A DNA stretch of 64,000 bases from GCA-2687025 sp964473525. GTDB taxonomy: Bacteria > Poribacteria > WGA-4E > GCA-2687025. Every line of letters starts with the position of its first letter. The first letter of the stretch is position 1. The notes beneath the pieces were generated by a model. That model had not been told where the DNA came from. It saw only the letters and a list, made by a program, of their open reading frames with translations, and ran no database searches. Where the stretch lies: NCBI GenBank assembly GCA_964473525.1, contig CAYYPK010000016.1:62001-126000 (forward strand). Direction: 5' to 3'. Below are positions 43,740 to 52,621 of this stretch, piece by piece. Made by a program: the position numbers and the translations under genes.

Positions 43740-44496
43740 CGCCGCAACGCCGGCAAATCGGCATCTAGTCTCGACGGACAGCCCTTCAGTCAGACGGGCG
43801 CCTACGGCAGCGCGCCGTAGGCCGTAATACGTGTTTCATGAGGGCATCTACGACACCCAACACGATCAGGGATCCTACACTCGTACGCACACGGTATCAA
43901 GCCGGGCTGGCACACGCGCCCGGAACCAGTAGACACGTTCCGCGCGCCGGCGCCGTGTGACCCGATGGCGGCGGCTGTGAGGGACAAGAGAGCATGCGCA
44001 CGCGACCGTGCTGCGAGGCTTGCCAGGCTCATTCTGGCGCAGTCTGAACGCTGACGAAGGATCGCTCGAGCCTGGCGTCAACCGCTAGAGACAGAATCTG
44101 TGGACATAGGCCCAGAAGCCGGTGACCCGTCAGCAACCGCACACGTGGAGCCGCTCGAGTGCGCGCGGTGGCGCACCCGAGGTACACGATTGCGTGTTGC
44201 GCTCCTGTCTGGCTGAGGGCTGCCAGCAGCGAACGCCCGCCGACCTAACCAAGAGACGTAGCTCGGTGGAGTTGAGCCAAGAGGGCGTGAGCTCCCTCCC
44301 CTCGCAGAGAGCGTTCGGATGGGACCGGGCACGCACACCACCAGGAGCTGTGTGGCGGACGCCAGCCCTCGGCCCAGAACTGCGCCCGACCACCCCTGCC
44401 TGTGTCTTGGCCGCCGCGAGCGCTGCCTCGACACGCGTAGCTGCTGAGCCTAAGATGCTGTCAGTCGAGACTGCCTACACGACTGGGAGCACGGCC
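43740..44496. other. Intergenic region with one strong hairpin
   Basis: Over 700 bp between the WD40 gene and the GH127 gene. The only clear structure is a hairpin at 43800-43822 (GCCTACGGC, loop AGCGC, GCCGTAGGC), a 9-bp perfect stem. The frame of the GH127 gene runs back to 44122, but the extra sequence lacks family character. No tRNA or promoter pair is evident. Confidence 0.5.
43800..43822. repeat. 9-bp perfect hairpin upstream of the WD40 gene
   Basis: GCCTACGGC (43800-43808) and GCCGTAGGC (43814-43822) pair across a 5-nt loop. No T-run follows in either direction. It may be a regulatory structure in the WD40 leader or a protein site. Confidence 0.4.
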
Positions 44497-46356
44497 ATGC
44501 CTCGCCCGACTTGCGACCGACCAGAACACGCCGGCTATGCCTTGCGAGGGCATCTCGACGCCTACCTGGACGCGGTGACCGACCAGTGGCTCGCCGTCGC
44601 GCCGGACGCCAACCCCGGCATGCTCGACATCTTCCGCGACCGGGACCGACGCCCGTACCGCGATATGGTGCCGTGGGCAGGTGAATTCGCGGGGAAGTAC
44701 CTCACCGCGGCCGTCCAGGCCCTTAGGCTCACCGGCGACGCGCGATTGCGCGGCGTCATCGAAGCGTTCGTCGCCGAGCTCGTGGAGCTTCAGGACGACA
44801 GCGGCTACCTCGGCCCATGGCCCCGTGGTCATCACCTCACGGGCGCGGCGCCGAACAACGAGGGCGGCATCGCCACGTGGGACACGTGGGGTCATTACCA
44901 CATCACGCTCGGCCTGCTGCTGTGGCACGAGGACACGGGATCGACACTCGCGCTGGACTGCGCTCGACGCATCGGCGACCTGCTCGTAGACAAGTTCCTG
45001 GGCGACGTCACGCAACGCATGGTGGACACCGGCTCAACGGAGATGAACCTGGCGCCCGCGCACAGCCTGTGCCTGCTCCACCTCCTGACGGGGGAGGCGA
45101 GCTATCTTGATCTCGCCCTACAGATCGTCGACGAATTCGAGGCGAAAGACGCCGAGGGGAACCACCTCGCTGGCGACTATCTGCACACCGGCGTGGCGGG
45201 CATGGAGTTCTTCGAGACGCCGAAGCCCCGGTGGGAGAGCCTGCATCCCATCATGGCGCTCGCGGAACTCCACTACATCACGGGCGACGACAAGTACCGA
45301 GAGGCGTTCGAGTCGCACTGGTGGAGCATCGTGAAGCTCGATCGGCACAACAACGGTGGCTTCTCGTCCGGCGAGCAGGCGCAGGGGAATCCGTACCACC
45401 CGGGCGCGATTGAGACGTGCTGCACGATCGCCTGGGTCGCCATGAGCGTAGAGATGCTGCGACTCACCGGTGACTCCATCGTCGCAGACGAGTTGGAGGT
45501 GTCGACGATCAACTCGGTCGTCGGACTGCACGCGGCTAGCGGCCGCTGGGCGACATACAACACGCCCATGAACGGCGTCCGACGGGCAAGCGCGCACGAC
45601 ATCGTGTTCCAGTCGCGCGAGGGCACGCCGGAGCTGAACTGCTGCAGCGTCAACGCGGCGCGCGGGTTCGGCATGGTGAGTGACTGGGCGCTCATGGCTG
45701 ACGGCGACGGCCTGCTCCTGAACTGGTACGGCGCGGGCGCCATGAGCGCGGACGCTGGTGGCGCGCGCGTCACGCTGGACCAGCGCACCAGCTACCCAAG
45801 GTCAGGCGGCGTGACGATCCACGTGTCGACGTCCGGCCCCGCGGAGTTCGACCTTCGTCTACGCATCCCGCACTGGTCCAAACACACGTCGGTAACGGTG
45901 AATGGCGATCCCGTTCAGACCGTGTGGGCAGGAGCGTACTGTTCGGTGGCGCGCCGCTGGCAGACGGGCGATGTGGTCGAGCTGACGCTCGATATGAGCC
46001 TGCACTACTGGGTCGGCGAGCGTGAGTGCGAGGGATCGACATCCATCTACCGCGGCCCGGTGCTGCTGACGTACGACCGACGGTTCAACGACATGGATCC
46101 CGCTGACATCCCCAGCCTGGACGCGAGGTCGCTGGTACTCCGCCCGGCAGCAGCCACCGGCCGCCACCGTCCCGCGCTCCTGCTCGAGTGCGACGCCCCG
46201 GACGGGCGCGCAGTACGCCTCTGCGACTTCGGGAGCGCAGGCGAGGGAGGCTCTCCCTACCGCTCGTGGTTGACCGTGCAGGGCGTGATTCCCACGGAAT
46301 TCTCAGCGTCTCAACCGCTGCGCACGGGCCCGGGAATCTCACCCGACGCGGTATGA
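44497..46356 (+). CDS. GH127 beta-L-arabinofuranosidase-type glycosidase (DUF1680)
   Basis: A 619-residue enzyme of the GH127/DUF1680 fold. An alpha/alpha toroid (about 1-430) carries the catalytic Glu (Glu293 in SSGEQ) and zinc/nucleophile cysteines: Cys308 in IETC and Cys382/Cys383 in LNCCSVNAARG. A C-terminal beta domain follows (LRIPHWSKHTSVTVNG). In characterised members, Cys is the nucleophile and a Zn-Cys3 site supports it. Such enzymes remove beta-L-arabinofuranose or related sugars. ATG 44497 has GGGAGC upstream. No signal peptide is visible, so it is probably cytoplasmic. Confidence 0.87.
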   Translation: MPRPTCDRPEHAGYALRGHLDAYLDAVTDQWLAVAPDANPGMLDIFRDRDRRPYRDMVPWAGEFAGKYLTAAVQALRLTGDARLRGVIEAFVAELVELQDDSGYLGPWPRGHHLTGAAPNNEGGIATWDTWGHYHITLGLLLWHEDTGSTLALDCARRIGDLLVDKFLGDVTQRMVDTGSTEMNLAPAHSLCLLHLLTGEASYLDLALQIVDEFEAKDAEGNHLAGDYLHTGVAGMEFFETPKPRWESLHPIMALAELHYITGDDKYREAFESHWWSIVKLDRHNNGGFSSGEQAQGNPYHPGAIETCCTIAWVAMSVEMLRLTGDSIVADELEVSTINSVVGLHAASGRWATYNTPMNGVRRASAHDIVFQSREGTPELNCCSVNAARGFGMVSDWALMADGDGLLLNWYGAGAMSADAGGARVTLDQRTSYPRSGGVTIHVSTSGPAEFDLRLRIPHWSKHTSVTVNGDPVQTVWAGAYCSVARRWQTGDVVELTLDMSLHYWVGERECEGSTSIYRGPVLLTYDRRFNDMDPADIPSLDARSLVLRPAAATGRHRPALLLECDAPDGRAVRLCDFGSAGEGGSPYRSWLTVQGVIPTEFSASQPLRTGPGISPDAV

Positions 46357-46387
46357 CCCCGGCGTCTGCTACGCGAGCGCTGTGCGA

Positions 46388-46576
46388 CTATCGGCTGGCA
46401 AGCAGCAGTTCGCCTACGCCGCCGCTCAGCATATCCAGCCACATCAGGCCGAGCGCCGTCGCTACGGCGAAGATGATGAGGCCGTACATGACCACGCTCG
46501 CCGCGATGATCGCGCGGCGGCCCGCTTGCTCGTCGGACTGGCTGTCTGCATCGTCCGGTCGCGTTGTGGCATCCAT
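46388..46576 (-). CDS. Small single-helix membrane protein
   Basis: A 62-residue protein: a polar Asp/Gln-rich head (TRPDDADSQSDEQ), then one transmembrane helix (IIAASVVMYGLIIFAVATALG) and a short hydrophobic tail. AAAGGAAC precedes the ATG at 46576. It is convergent with GH127, with 31 bp between. Unrecognised; the composition is protein-like and unlike nearby shadow frames. Confidence 0.5.
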   Translation of the reverse strand: MDATTRPDDADSQSDEQAGRRAIIAASVVMYGLIIFAVATALGLMWLDMLSGGVGELLLASR

Positions 46577-47003
46577 GTTCCTTTGTCCCCGTGTGAGGAG
46601 CCATCTGTCTGGAGTCTGGCTGGTGGCATCCGCCCAACGGCGCGTGGCGGCCCGTTTCTGGTGGTTGGGTAGGAGTCAGGAGAGAGCTCCGGCGGCGGCG
46701 AGACCGGCGCCAGGCGCGTGCTACATGCGTATGGGTGCGGCGAGTCGATGAGCTTGGGGCGGCTGTTGGCGAAACAGCCCGCGCGCGTCCGAAGCGTACC
46801 GGATACCGGGTTGCGGACGGTCGCGACGGCGAGGAGTCGCTCCTATCCGTGTAGAACGAGTAGCTTGTGGGTATTCGCCCCGCAAGGGTCTTGCTCACAT
46901 CTCTCCGTTTCGCGTCTCGCTGGCACGGGCGTTGAGACCGGCACGCCGCTGGGATACATTCGGCTGGTCGCGTCGCCGCCAGCAGATCACCACGGGCCTG
47001 TCC
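46577..47003. other. Intergenic interval upstream of the aminotransferase gene
   Basis: 427 bp without a convincing gene. It includes the predicted promoter at 46932-46960. Confidence 0.5.
46932..46960 (+). promoter_or_regulatory. Predicted sigma70-type promoter of the aminotransferase gene
   Basis: TTGAGA (46932-46937, 5 of 6 matches) and TACATT (46955-46960, 4 of 6 matches) are separated by 17 bp. The start point would lie near 46967, about 37 nt before the ATG at 47004. Confidence 0.5.
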
Positions 47004-48281
47004 ATGCCAACGTATCCTGCGCGCGCGCTTGACCTGTTCCCGGCTGGATCGAACGGCGAATACATGATCCCGGCCGACCTGCTACCGATCATTGAGCGAG
47101 GGGCGGGGGCGTATGTCTGGGACACTGAGGGGCGCGAGCGCCTGGACATGACGATGGCATGGGGAGCCGCCCTCGTGGGCCATGCGCACCCCAAAGTCCT
47201 CGAAGCGGCTGCCGCGCAGGCGAGGCATGGGGCGAACTTCGCCGCCATTACGCGCGTCCTCCTCCACCTCGCGGAGCGAATCCGAGACCTGAGCCCGTGC
47301 GTCGAGAAGATCCGGTTCGTCGCGTCGGGAACGGAAGCCACGATGCTGTGCCTGCGGGTGGCGCGCGCGGCGACCGGGCGCTCGAAGGTGCTGAAGTTCG
47401 AGGGCGCCTACCATGGACAGCATGAGGTGGGCGTCACTAGCCTGGTCGGCGACACGCTGCCGGACTTCCCGCAACCTGACGACGCCGGGGTCGGTGGGGA
47501 CTGGGTCAACCGAGACGTGCTCGTGGCGCCATTCAACGACCTGGACACTACGCGCCGGATCATCTCCGACCATGCCGACGACCTCGCGGCAGTCATCGTC
47601 GAGCCGTTCCACCGCTGCCTGTCACCGGTCGAGGGCTTCCTGGAGGATCTGCGGCAAGCCACGTCTCGCCACGGCGTGGTCCTCGTGTTCGACGAGGTCG
47701 TGACCGGTTTCCGGTTCGCGCCAGGAGGGGCGCAGGAGTACTACGGCGTCTCCCCGGACCTGGTCGCCTACGGCAAGGCGCTTGGCGGCGGATTCCCGAT
47801 CGGCGCGTACGGCGGTGACGCGGACGTGATGGAGGCGGTCTCAGAGTCACGCTTGCCAGGCCCGAACTACGCGTGGTCTGCGTCCACGGGAGGCGGGAAC
47901 CCGGTGTCCGCCGCCGCCGCCAACGCAACGCTGGACATCCTCCAGGAGGACGGCGTCTACGACGCGCTCCACGCGCGCGGCCAGGAGCTGAGGGCGACCA
48001 TGACGGGTGTGCTGAACGACGCGGGCGAGTGCGCGCAGGTTCTGGGCGACGGCCCGCTCGCACAGGTGGCGTTCGCGTCGGAGCCGGTCACGGACCACCG
48101 CTCCTGGAGGAAGTCGGACGGCGCGCGGGGACGCGCGGTCATGCTGGCGTTACTGAGCGACGGTGTCTTCCTCAACCCCATGGGGACTAAGCTATACCTG
48201 TCGATCGCGCACGGGAGCGAGGAGATGGCCGCGCTCGGCGACATGTTCCGCCGCGCGCTTGCCGCAACAGCTGGCCAGTGA
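47004..48281 (+). CDS. Class III PLP aminotransferase (glutamate-1-semialdehyde aminomutase-like)
   Basis: A 425-residue PLP enzyme. VWDTEGRERLDMTMAWG, VASGTEATMLCLRVAR, FEGAYHGQHE, the cofactor Asp in LVFDEVVTGFRF and Lys in LVAYGKALGGGFPIGAYGG are all as in HemL. Heme-type GSA aminomutase is possible, but no other tetrapyrrole gene is near. Many environmental HemL-like enzymes act on other omega-amino substrates. ATG 47004 is chosen; the frame extends to 46932 over the promoter. A repeat element follows the gene. Confidence 0.88.
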   Translation: MPTYPARALDLFPAGSNGEYMIPADLLPIIERGAGAYVWDTEGRERLDMTMAWGAALVGHAHPKVLEAAAAQARHGANFAAITRVLLHLAERIRDLSPCVEKIRFVASGTEATMLCLRVARAATGRSKVLKFEGAYHGQHEVGVTSLVGDTLPDFPQPDDAGVGGDWVNRDVLVAPFNDLDTTRRIISDHADDLAAVIVEPFHRCLSPVEGFLEDLRQATSRHGVVLVFDEVVTGFRFAPGGAQEYYGVSPDLVAYGKALGGGFPIGAYGGDADVMEAVSESRLPGPNYAWSASTGGGNPVSAAAANATLDILQEDGVYDALHARGQELRATMTGVLNDAGECAQVLGDGPLAQVAFASEPVTDHRSWRKSDGARGRAVMLALLSDGVFLNPMGTKLYLSIAHGSEEMAALGDMFRRALAATAGQ

Positions 48282-48331
48282 CAGTGTCCTTAACACGCGA
48301 TGGCATGGGGCCTCGCACTCGCCTCCGGTCT

Positions 48332-48438
48332 GTCATTCTGAGGAGCGACGCGACGGAGAATCTCAGCTTCCCACCAGGCCAGGAGACTCTCCCTCTCGCT
48401 TGTTGATGCCGTACGGCACGCTCGTCCCTCAGAGTGAC
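48332..48438. repeat. Short element with imperfect terminal inverted repeats (MITE-like)
   Basis: The 107-bp segment starts GTCATTCTGAG (48332-48342) and ends CTCAGAGTGAC (48428-48438), an 11-bp inverted repeat with one mismatch. GGAGAATCTCAG stands inside. Sequences of the form GTCATTCTGAG..GAATCTC recur as dispersed repeats in many environmental genomes. I see only this copy in the window. It lies between the aminotransferase and the TIM-barrel gene. Confidence 0.5.
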
Positions 48439-48574
48439 CGACGGTCGGATGCCGCGCCATGCATGGTCATCACCTGTAGAGAATGCCCTCCCGCCTAGAG
48501 CCTTGCGGCCGAAGCCACGGGCAGCTATAGATGCGTCGGACGGCGTCGACGTCTCGCCGGAAGAGGAGCGCGCG

Positions 48575-50317
48575 ATGGACATTCCTGCCGGAAACCGAGG
48601 TCCGCTGCGTTTCAGCGCGTACGTGCCAGCGCAGGAAGTAAGCGCGCATCTCGCCGACGGGGAGGGACGGGCAGAGGCGCTGGCGCGCTTCCAGGCGAGC
48701 CAGGTGTCCCGCGTCTATCTGGACTGCCTCAGAGGGGGGCATACGCCCGACGAGACCGTCCTGACCGAGGCTCGGGAGTTCTTCACCGCGAGCGGGATAG
48801 ATGTCGCGGCCGGGCTCACCCCGACGCGGGGTAGCGGTCGCGGATCGACGCACGGCAGGCACTGGCTCTGCTACACCAGCGAGGACACACGCCGGGAGCT
48901 CGCCGCCGTGTCGCGCTTCACCGCGCGGCATTTCGATCGCATCATCGTCGACGATTTCCTATGCACTCAGTGTCAGTGCGCGGAATGCGAGCGCGACCGA
49001 GGCGACAGGACGTGGGAGGAGTTCTACAACGATCTCATGGCGCGCGTCGCCCGCGAGTGCTTCATCGACCCCATCAAGGAGCAGAACCCCGACGCCCACG
49101 TCATCATCAAGTACCCGCAGTGGTACGACCGGTTCCACAACTTCGGGTACGACGTCACACGGCATCCGTCATCGTTCGATGAGGTGTGGGCGGGCACGGA
49201 GATCCGCGACACGCGCGTCGAGTACGTCGTGCAGTACCAGGCGTTCGCCAACCACACGTGGCTTGGCTCGCTCTCCGGAGGTCGCATGGGCGGCGCGTGG
49301 TTCGACTTCATCAACTGCTACCCCGAGATATACGTCGAGCAGGCTGTGCAGAGCATTCTCGCGGGCGCGCGCGAGCTGATCCGGTTCCACTACGGGCCGG
49401 AGCTCTTCGACCCAGAGAGCCCGTGTACCGCGGCTCTCATCGAGGCCATTCCGACGCTGACGGCGCTGGCCGAGGAACTAGACGACCGCGATCCCGACGG
49501 AGTTCTCTTCTACAAGCCACCCATGAGCGACGGGGGAGACGAAGCCTACCTCCCCGACTACCTTGGCATGCTGGGCCTACCCGTCGTACCGACGCACACG
49601 CTGCCGACGTCAGCGTCCGCGGTCTGCCTGGCGGCTCACGCCGCACGCGAGCCGGGGATCGTGACACGCGCCGCCGAGTTGGTGGAATCCGGGGCGACGC
49701 TGCTCCTGACGCCTGGGTTCATCCGTGCGCGCGCCGACGACACGCGCGTGCTGGATATGGCCGGGCTGGCGCATCCCGGCGTCGCGCCGTGCGACCTGTG
49801 GACGTTCCGGTTCGCCGTCGATGGGCAGTCGGCGTCAGGCGAGCAGCACGTGCGCTTCGCCTCCCGACTGCTGCCTACGACAGCGGAGACGCTCGCCGCG
49901 GCCGTCCATCCCGACGGTGTCTCGCCCGTGCTCACGCAACACGCGGTCGGGGCGGGGCGGGTGGTGGTCTTCAGCGCCTCGACGTTCCGCTACCCCGCTG
50001 GTTCGGGCCGCGTCACGAGCGCCGAGCCCGTGAGTCTCACGGGACTGCCTCAGCCCGTCGTGGACGGTCTGCGCTCCTGCGTGCTAGGCGACGGCCCCCA
50101 GGTCAGCGTGCGCTCGAGGGTGGGCGTGTACCGCTTCGGCGACCGTCTCGCTCTGACGAACTTCAACGATCAGGAGGCGCAGGCGCGCGTCGTTGGCGTC
50201 GCCGTCGAGCCGCGTGTCTCGTACCCGTCGAAGTCTGACGCCGCCAGCGCCGCCGGCGGGACGGTCGTCGTGGACATACCGCGTCGCGGATTCACGCTGC
50301 TGGCCACCAACGAGTAG
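48575..50317 (+). CDS. Putative TIM-barrel glycosidase-like protein with Cys cluster
   Basis: A 580-residue protein. The first 330 residues look like a beta/alpha barrel (RVYLDCLRGGHTPDE, IIVDDFLCTQCQCAECERDRG with a CxxCxCxxC cluster, HVIIKYPQWYDRF). The next 160 (SGATLLLTPGFIRARA) resemble a beta-galactosidase trimerisation-like domain, and a small beta domain ends it. The cluster with the following DRTW is a pattern I associate with uncharacterised glycosidase-like proteins of environmental bacteria. The Asp/Glu catalytic pair is not assigned. ATG 48575 has GAGG upstream; no signal peptide. Confidence 0.6.
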   Translation: MDIPAGNRGPLRFSAYVPAQEVSAHLADGEGRAEALARFQASQVSRVYLDCLRGGHTPDETVLTEAREFFTASGIDVAAGLTPTRGSGRGSTHGRHWLCYTSEDTRRELAAVSRFTARHFDRIIVDDFLCTQCQCAECERDRGDRTWEEFYNDLMARVARECFIDPIKEQNPDAHVIIKYPQWYDRFHNFGYDVTRHPSSFDEVWAGTEIRDTRVEYVVQYQAFANHTWLGSLSGGRMGGAWFDFINCYPEIYVEQAVQSILAGARELIRFHYGPELFDPESPCTAALIEAIPTLTALAEELDDRDPDGVLFYKPPMSDGGDEAYLPDYLGMLGLPVVPTHTLPTSASAVCLAAHAAREPGIVTRAAELVESGATLLLTPGFIRARADDTRVLDMAGLAHPGVAPCDLWTFRFAVDGQSASGEQHVRFASRLLPTTAETLAAAVHPDGVSPVLTQHAVGAGRVVVFSASTFRYPAGSGRVTSAEPVSLTGLPQPVVDGLRSCVLGDGPQVSVRSRVGVYRFGDRLALTNFNDQEAQARVVGVAVEPRVSYPSKSDAASAAGGTVVVDIPRRGFTLLATNE

Positions 50318-50421
50318 CGTCCGCCGTCGGCGCCGCGAACGTTGCCGATGGCGCATTTCTAGCCTACTGTGTTCGTGGCGCCGCCCGTATGTACGCGCGC
50401 TGCCCCAAAGGAGAAGACACG

Positions 50422-51192
50422 ATGACCCTATCCCGACTTCTGTCGCGCGCCGGCGTCGCCGGGCTGCTGCTGGCCGCGGCGACATGGACGGCCCACGCGG
50501 GCCTCGACGACGACTCACTTGTTCTCTACCTATCCCTCGATGAAGACGGCGGCGGGACCGCGGCGGACAGCTCGCAATACGGCCACGATGGCGAACTGAT
50601 CGGCGATCCGTCGTGGGTGCCCGGCCAGTCTGGGTCGGCGCTCCAGTTCGACGGTGGCCAGGGCCAGCACGTCGTCGTGCCGGTCACGGACATGCTCCAG
50701 TTGACGACCGCCTTCTCGGCAGTGTTCTGGGTGCAACGCGCCGAGGACCAACCCGCTGCGTGGAACTACATGATCGGCGCTGGCACGCTGAAGTGGGCGA
50801 CGATCTTCAACACGGACCAGTCCGTCTACGTCTACTCCCGATCCGGCGGCGCGTGGGCGCAGGCCGCCAAGACGACCGCTCCCCTCACCACCGACTGGAC
50901 CCACGTCGCGCTAACGCACGATGTCGACGCCGACATCGTCATCTACTTCAACGGTGACCCCGCGTTCGAGGGCGCTGGGCCTCCAGAAGTCGACCCCATC
51001 GACGGGTCGATCATGGTCGGCGCCCGGCATCCTGGCCAGGAGTTCTTCAGCGGCACGATCGATGAGGTGTTCCTGTTCAACCGCGCTATCACGGCCGACG
51101 AGGTGGCGAGCATTATGGACGACGAGTTCCTGTCCGTCGATCCTGGCGGCAAGGCAGCCACCACGTGGGGCGCCATGAAGACGCTCCGGTAG
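50422..51192 (+). CDS. Secreted LamG domain protein (second of two)
   Basis: A 256-residue protein with a signal peptide (AGVAGLLLAAATWTAHA) and one LamG_3-type domain (LVLYLSLDEDGGGTAAD, TDWTHVALTHDVDAD, IDEVFLFNRAITADEVAS). Its C-terminus GKAATTWGAMKTLR repeats the tag seen at the end of the LamG protein at 32772-33545. ATG 50422 has AAAGGAG upstream. The TPR gene begins 4 bp after its stop, and TPR and ASPIC genes follow, suggesting one operon. Confidence 0.85.
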   Translation: MTLSRLLSRAGVAGLLLAAATWTAHAGLDDDSLVLYLSLDEDGGGTAADSSQYGHDGELIGDPSWVPGQSGSALQFDGGQGQHVVVPVTDMLQLTTAFSAVFWVQRAEDQPAAWNYMIGAGTLKWATIFNTDQSVYVYSRSGGAWAQAAKTTAPLTTDWTHVALTHDVDADIVIYFNGDPAFEGAGPPEVDPIDGSIMVGARHPGQEFFSGTIDEVFLFNRAITADEVASIMDDEFLSVDPGGKAATTWGAMKTLR

Positions 51193-51196
51193 CGGC

Positions 51197-52621
51197 GTGG
51201 CGAGCATCGCGCGGGCGCGCGCGGTTGCACTGGCGACGGCGATCCTGATCGCTCTTGCGGCGCGGCCAGCGGCGCTCCCGGACACTCCGGCCCCGCCGCG
51301 CTTCGAGGTAGGCCGCGAGCTGTTGGAACGGGGTGAGTACGCCGCCGTCCTTGCTCTGTCCCAGGACGCCGTCGCCGTAGCGCCGGACGATCCTCGCGGG
51401 TATGTGCTGATGGGCGCCGCCCACCTGGCGCTAGGGGAGCCCGGGCGCGCCCTGCCCCTGTACCTGGACGCTGCCCGTCTCGACGCCACCCTCGCGGAAG
51501 CGCACTACGGGGTGGCGGCGGCGCACACGGAGCTGGAGCAGTTTGCCGCCGCCATCGAGGCGTATCGTCGGGTCATCGACCTGCTACCCGACCATGCGGC
51601 CGCGCACCACGACCTTGGGGTCGCGCAGTCCCGTCTGAAGCTGTACGGGGCCGCGGGGGAGTCCTTCCGCCGCGCCATGTCGATCGACGCCACCAACGCC
51701 TGGCCCCACTTCAGCCTTGGCCGCGTCTTCCGCGCGCGCGGCGAATTCGACGAGGCAGCGGAGTCCTTTGCGCGCGCCCTGGCGCTGGACCCAGGACTCG
51801 TCGACGCCCACGAGGCCAGCGGCGCCCTTCACCTGGACGCTGGCCGTCCCGCCGAGGCCGTGGCCGCCTTCGTAAGGTCGGTCGAACTCGCGCCGGACAG
51901 GCCGGAGGCGCACTGCGGGTTGGCCAGGAGCCACGCCAAGCAAGGCGAGGCCGCGCTGGCGCTGGCGGCGTTTGGCCGCGCCATCGACCTGCGCCCAGAC
52001 TACAGCGAGGCGTACTATGGCCTCGCCCGTCTCCATCTCTCAGTCGGCGCCGAGATAGAGGCGCGGGCGGCCATGGCGCGATTCGAATCGCTCCGCAAGA
52101 CGGACCCCCTGCTCGCGAAGGCGGCCCTCAACGCAAAGGCGCGCCCGGACGACCCGGCAAGCCACAACAACGTCGGCGTTGTGTACGCGGCGCGTGGCCG
52201 CTACGACCTTGCGGCGGATGCCTACCAACGGGCGGTAGCGTTGGACCCGACCTCCGCTGCCGCGCTACACAACCGCGGCGTCGCTCTTGGCAAGCTCGGG
52301 CATCGCGAGGAGGCCATCGCGGTATACGCGCGCGCGCTCGCCGTCGATGCCAGCCTCGCGGCCTCGCACAACAACCTGGCGATGCTGCTCGCCGAGGACG
52401 ACGGGCAACTGGACGCTTCCTTAGCACACGCGCGAGAAGCCACACGCCTACGCCCTGACTCAGCCAACTACCACGACACCCTCGCGTCCGTGCATCTGCG
52501 CCGTGGCGAGTTCCTCCCAGCGCTCGTGGCGGCCAAGCGCGCCACGGAGCTCGACCCGGACGACCAGGACATCCGCCAGACGCTGAACCGCGCGCTCGCG
52601 ACCGGGCCCGTGGCGCCGTGA
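51197..52621 (+). CDS. Tetratricopeptide repeat protein
   Basis: A 474-residue protein. The hydrophobic N-terminus (ALATAILIALAARPAAL) is probably a signal peptide. About 11 to 12 TPR units follow, such as AHYGVAAAHTELEQFAAAIEAYRRVIDLLP, each of 34 residues with the W/L-G-Y-A-F-A-P pattern. TPR proteins are scaffolds. GTG 51197 is the start; the stop overlaps the next gene (GTGA). It is therefore translated with the ASPIC protein, and the two may interact. Confidence 0.9.
   Translation: MASIARARAVALATAILIALAARPAALPDTPAPPRFEVGRELLERGEYAAVLALSQDAVAVAPDDPRGYVLMGAAHLALGEPGRALPLYLDAARLDATLAEAHYGVAAAHTELEQFAAAIEAYRRVIDLLPDHAAAHHDLGVAQSRLKLYGAAGESFRRAMSIDATNAWPHFSLGRVFRARGEFDEAAESFARALALDPGLVDAHEASGALHLDAGRPAEAVAAFVRSVELAPDRPEAHCGLARSHAKQGEAALALAAFGRAIDLRPDYSEAYYGLARLHLSVGAEIEARAAMARFESLRKTDPLLAKAALNAKARPDDPASHNNVGVVYAARGRYDLAADAYQRAVALDPTSAAALHNRGVALGKLGHREEAIAVYARALAVDASLAASHNNLAMLLAEDDGQLDASLAHAREATRLRPDSANYHDTLASVHLRRGEFLPALVAAKRATELDPDDQDIRQTLNRALATGPVAP

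Noticed and set aside
43740..44496. Possible N-terminal extension of the GH127 gene or a separate gene
   Set aside because: The frame is open back to 44122, but the residues are Ser/Arg/Ala-rich without homology, and a ribosome site precedes ATG 44497.
49186..50238. 350-codon plus frame inside the TIM-barrel-like gene
   Set aside because: It is the +1 shadow of the gene at 48575-50317 and is extremely Arg-rich.
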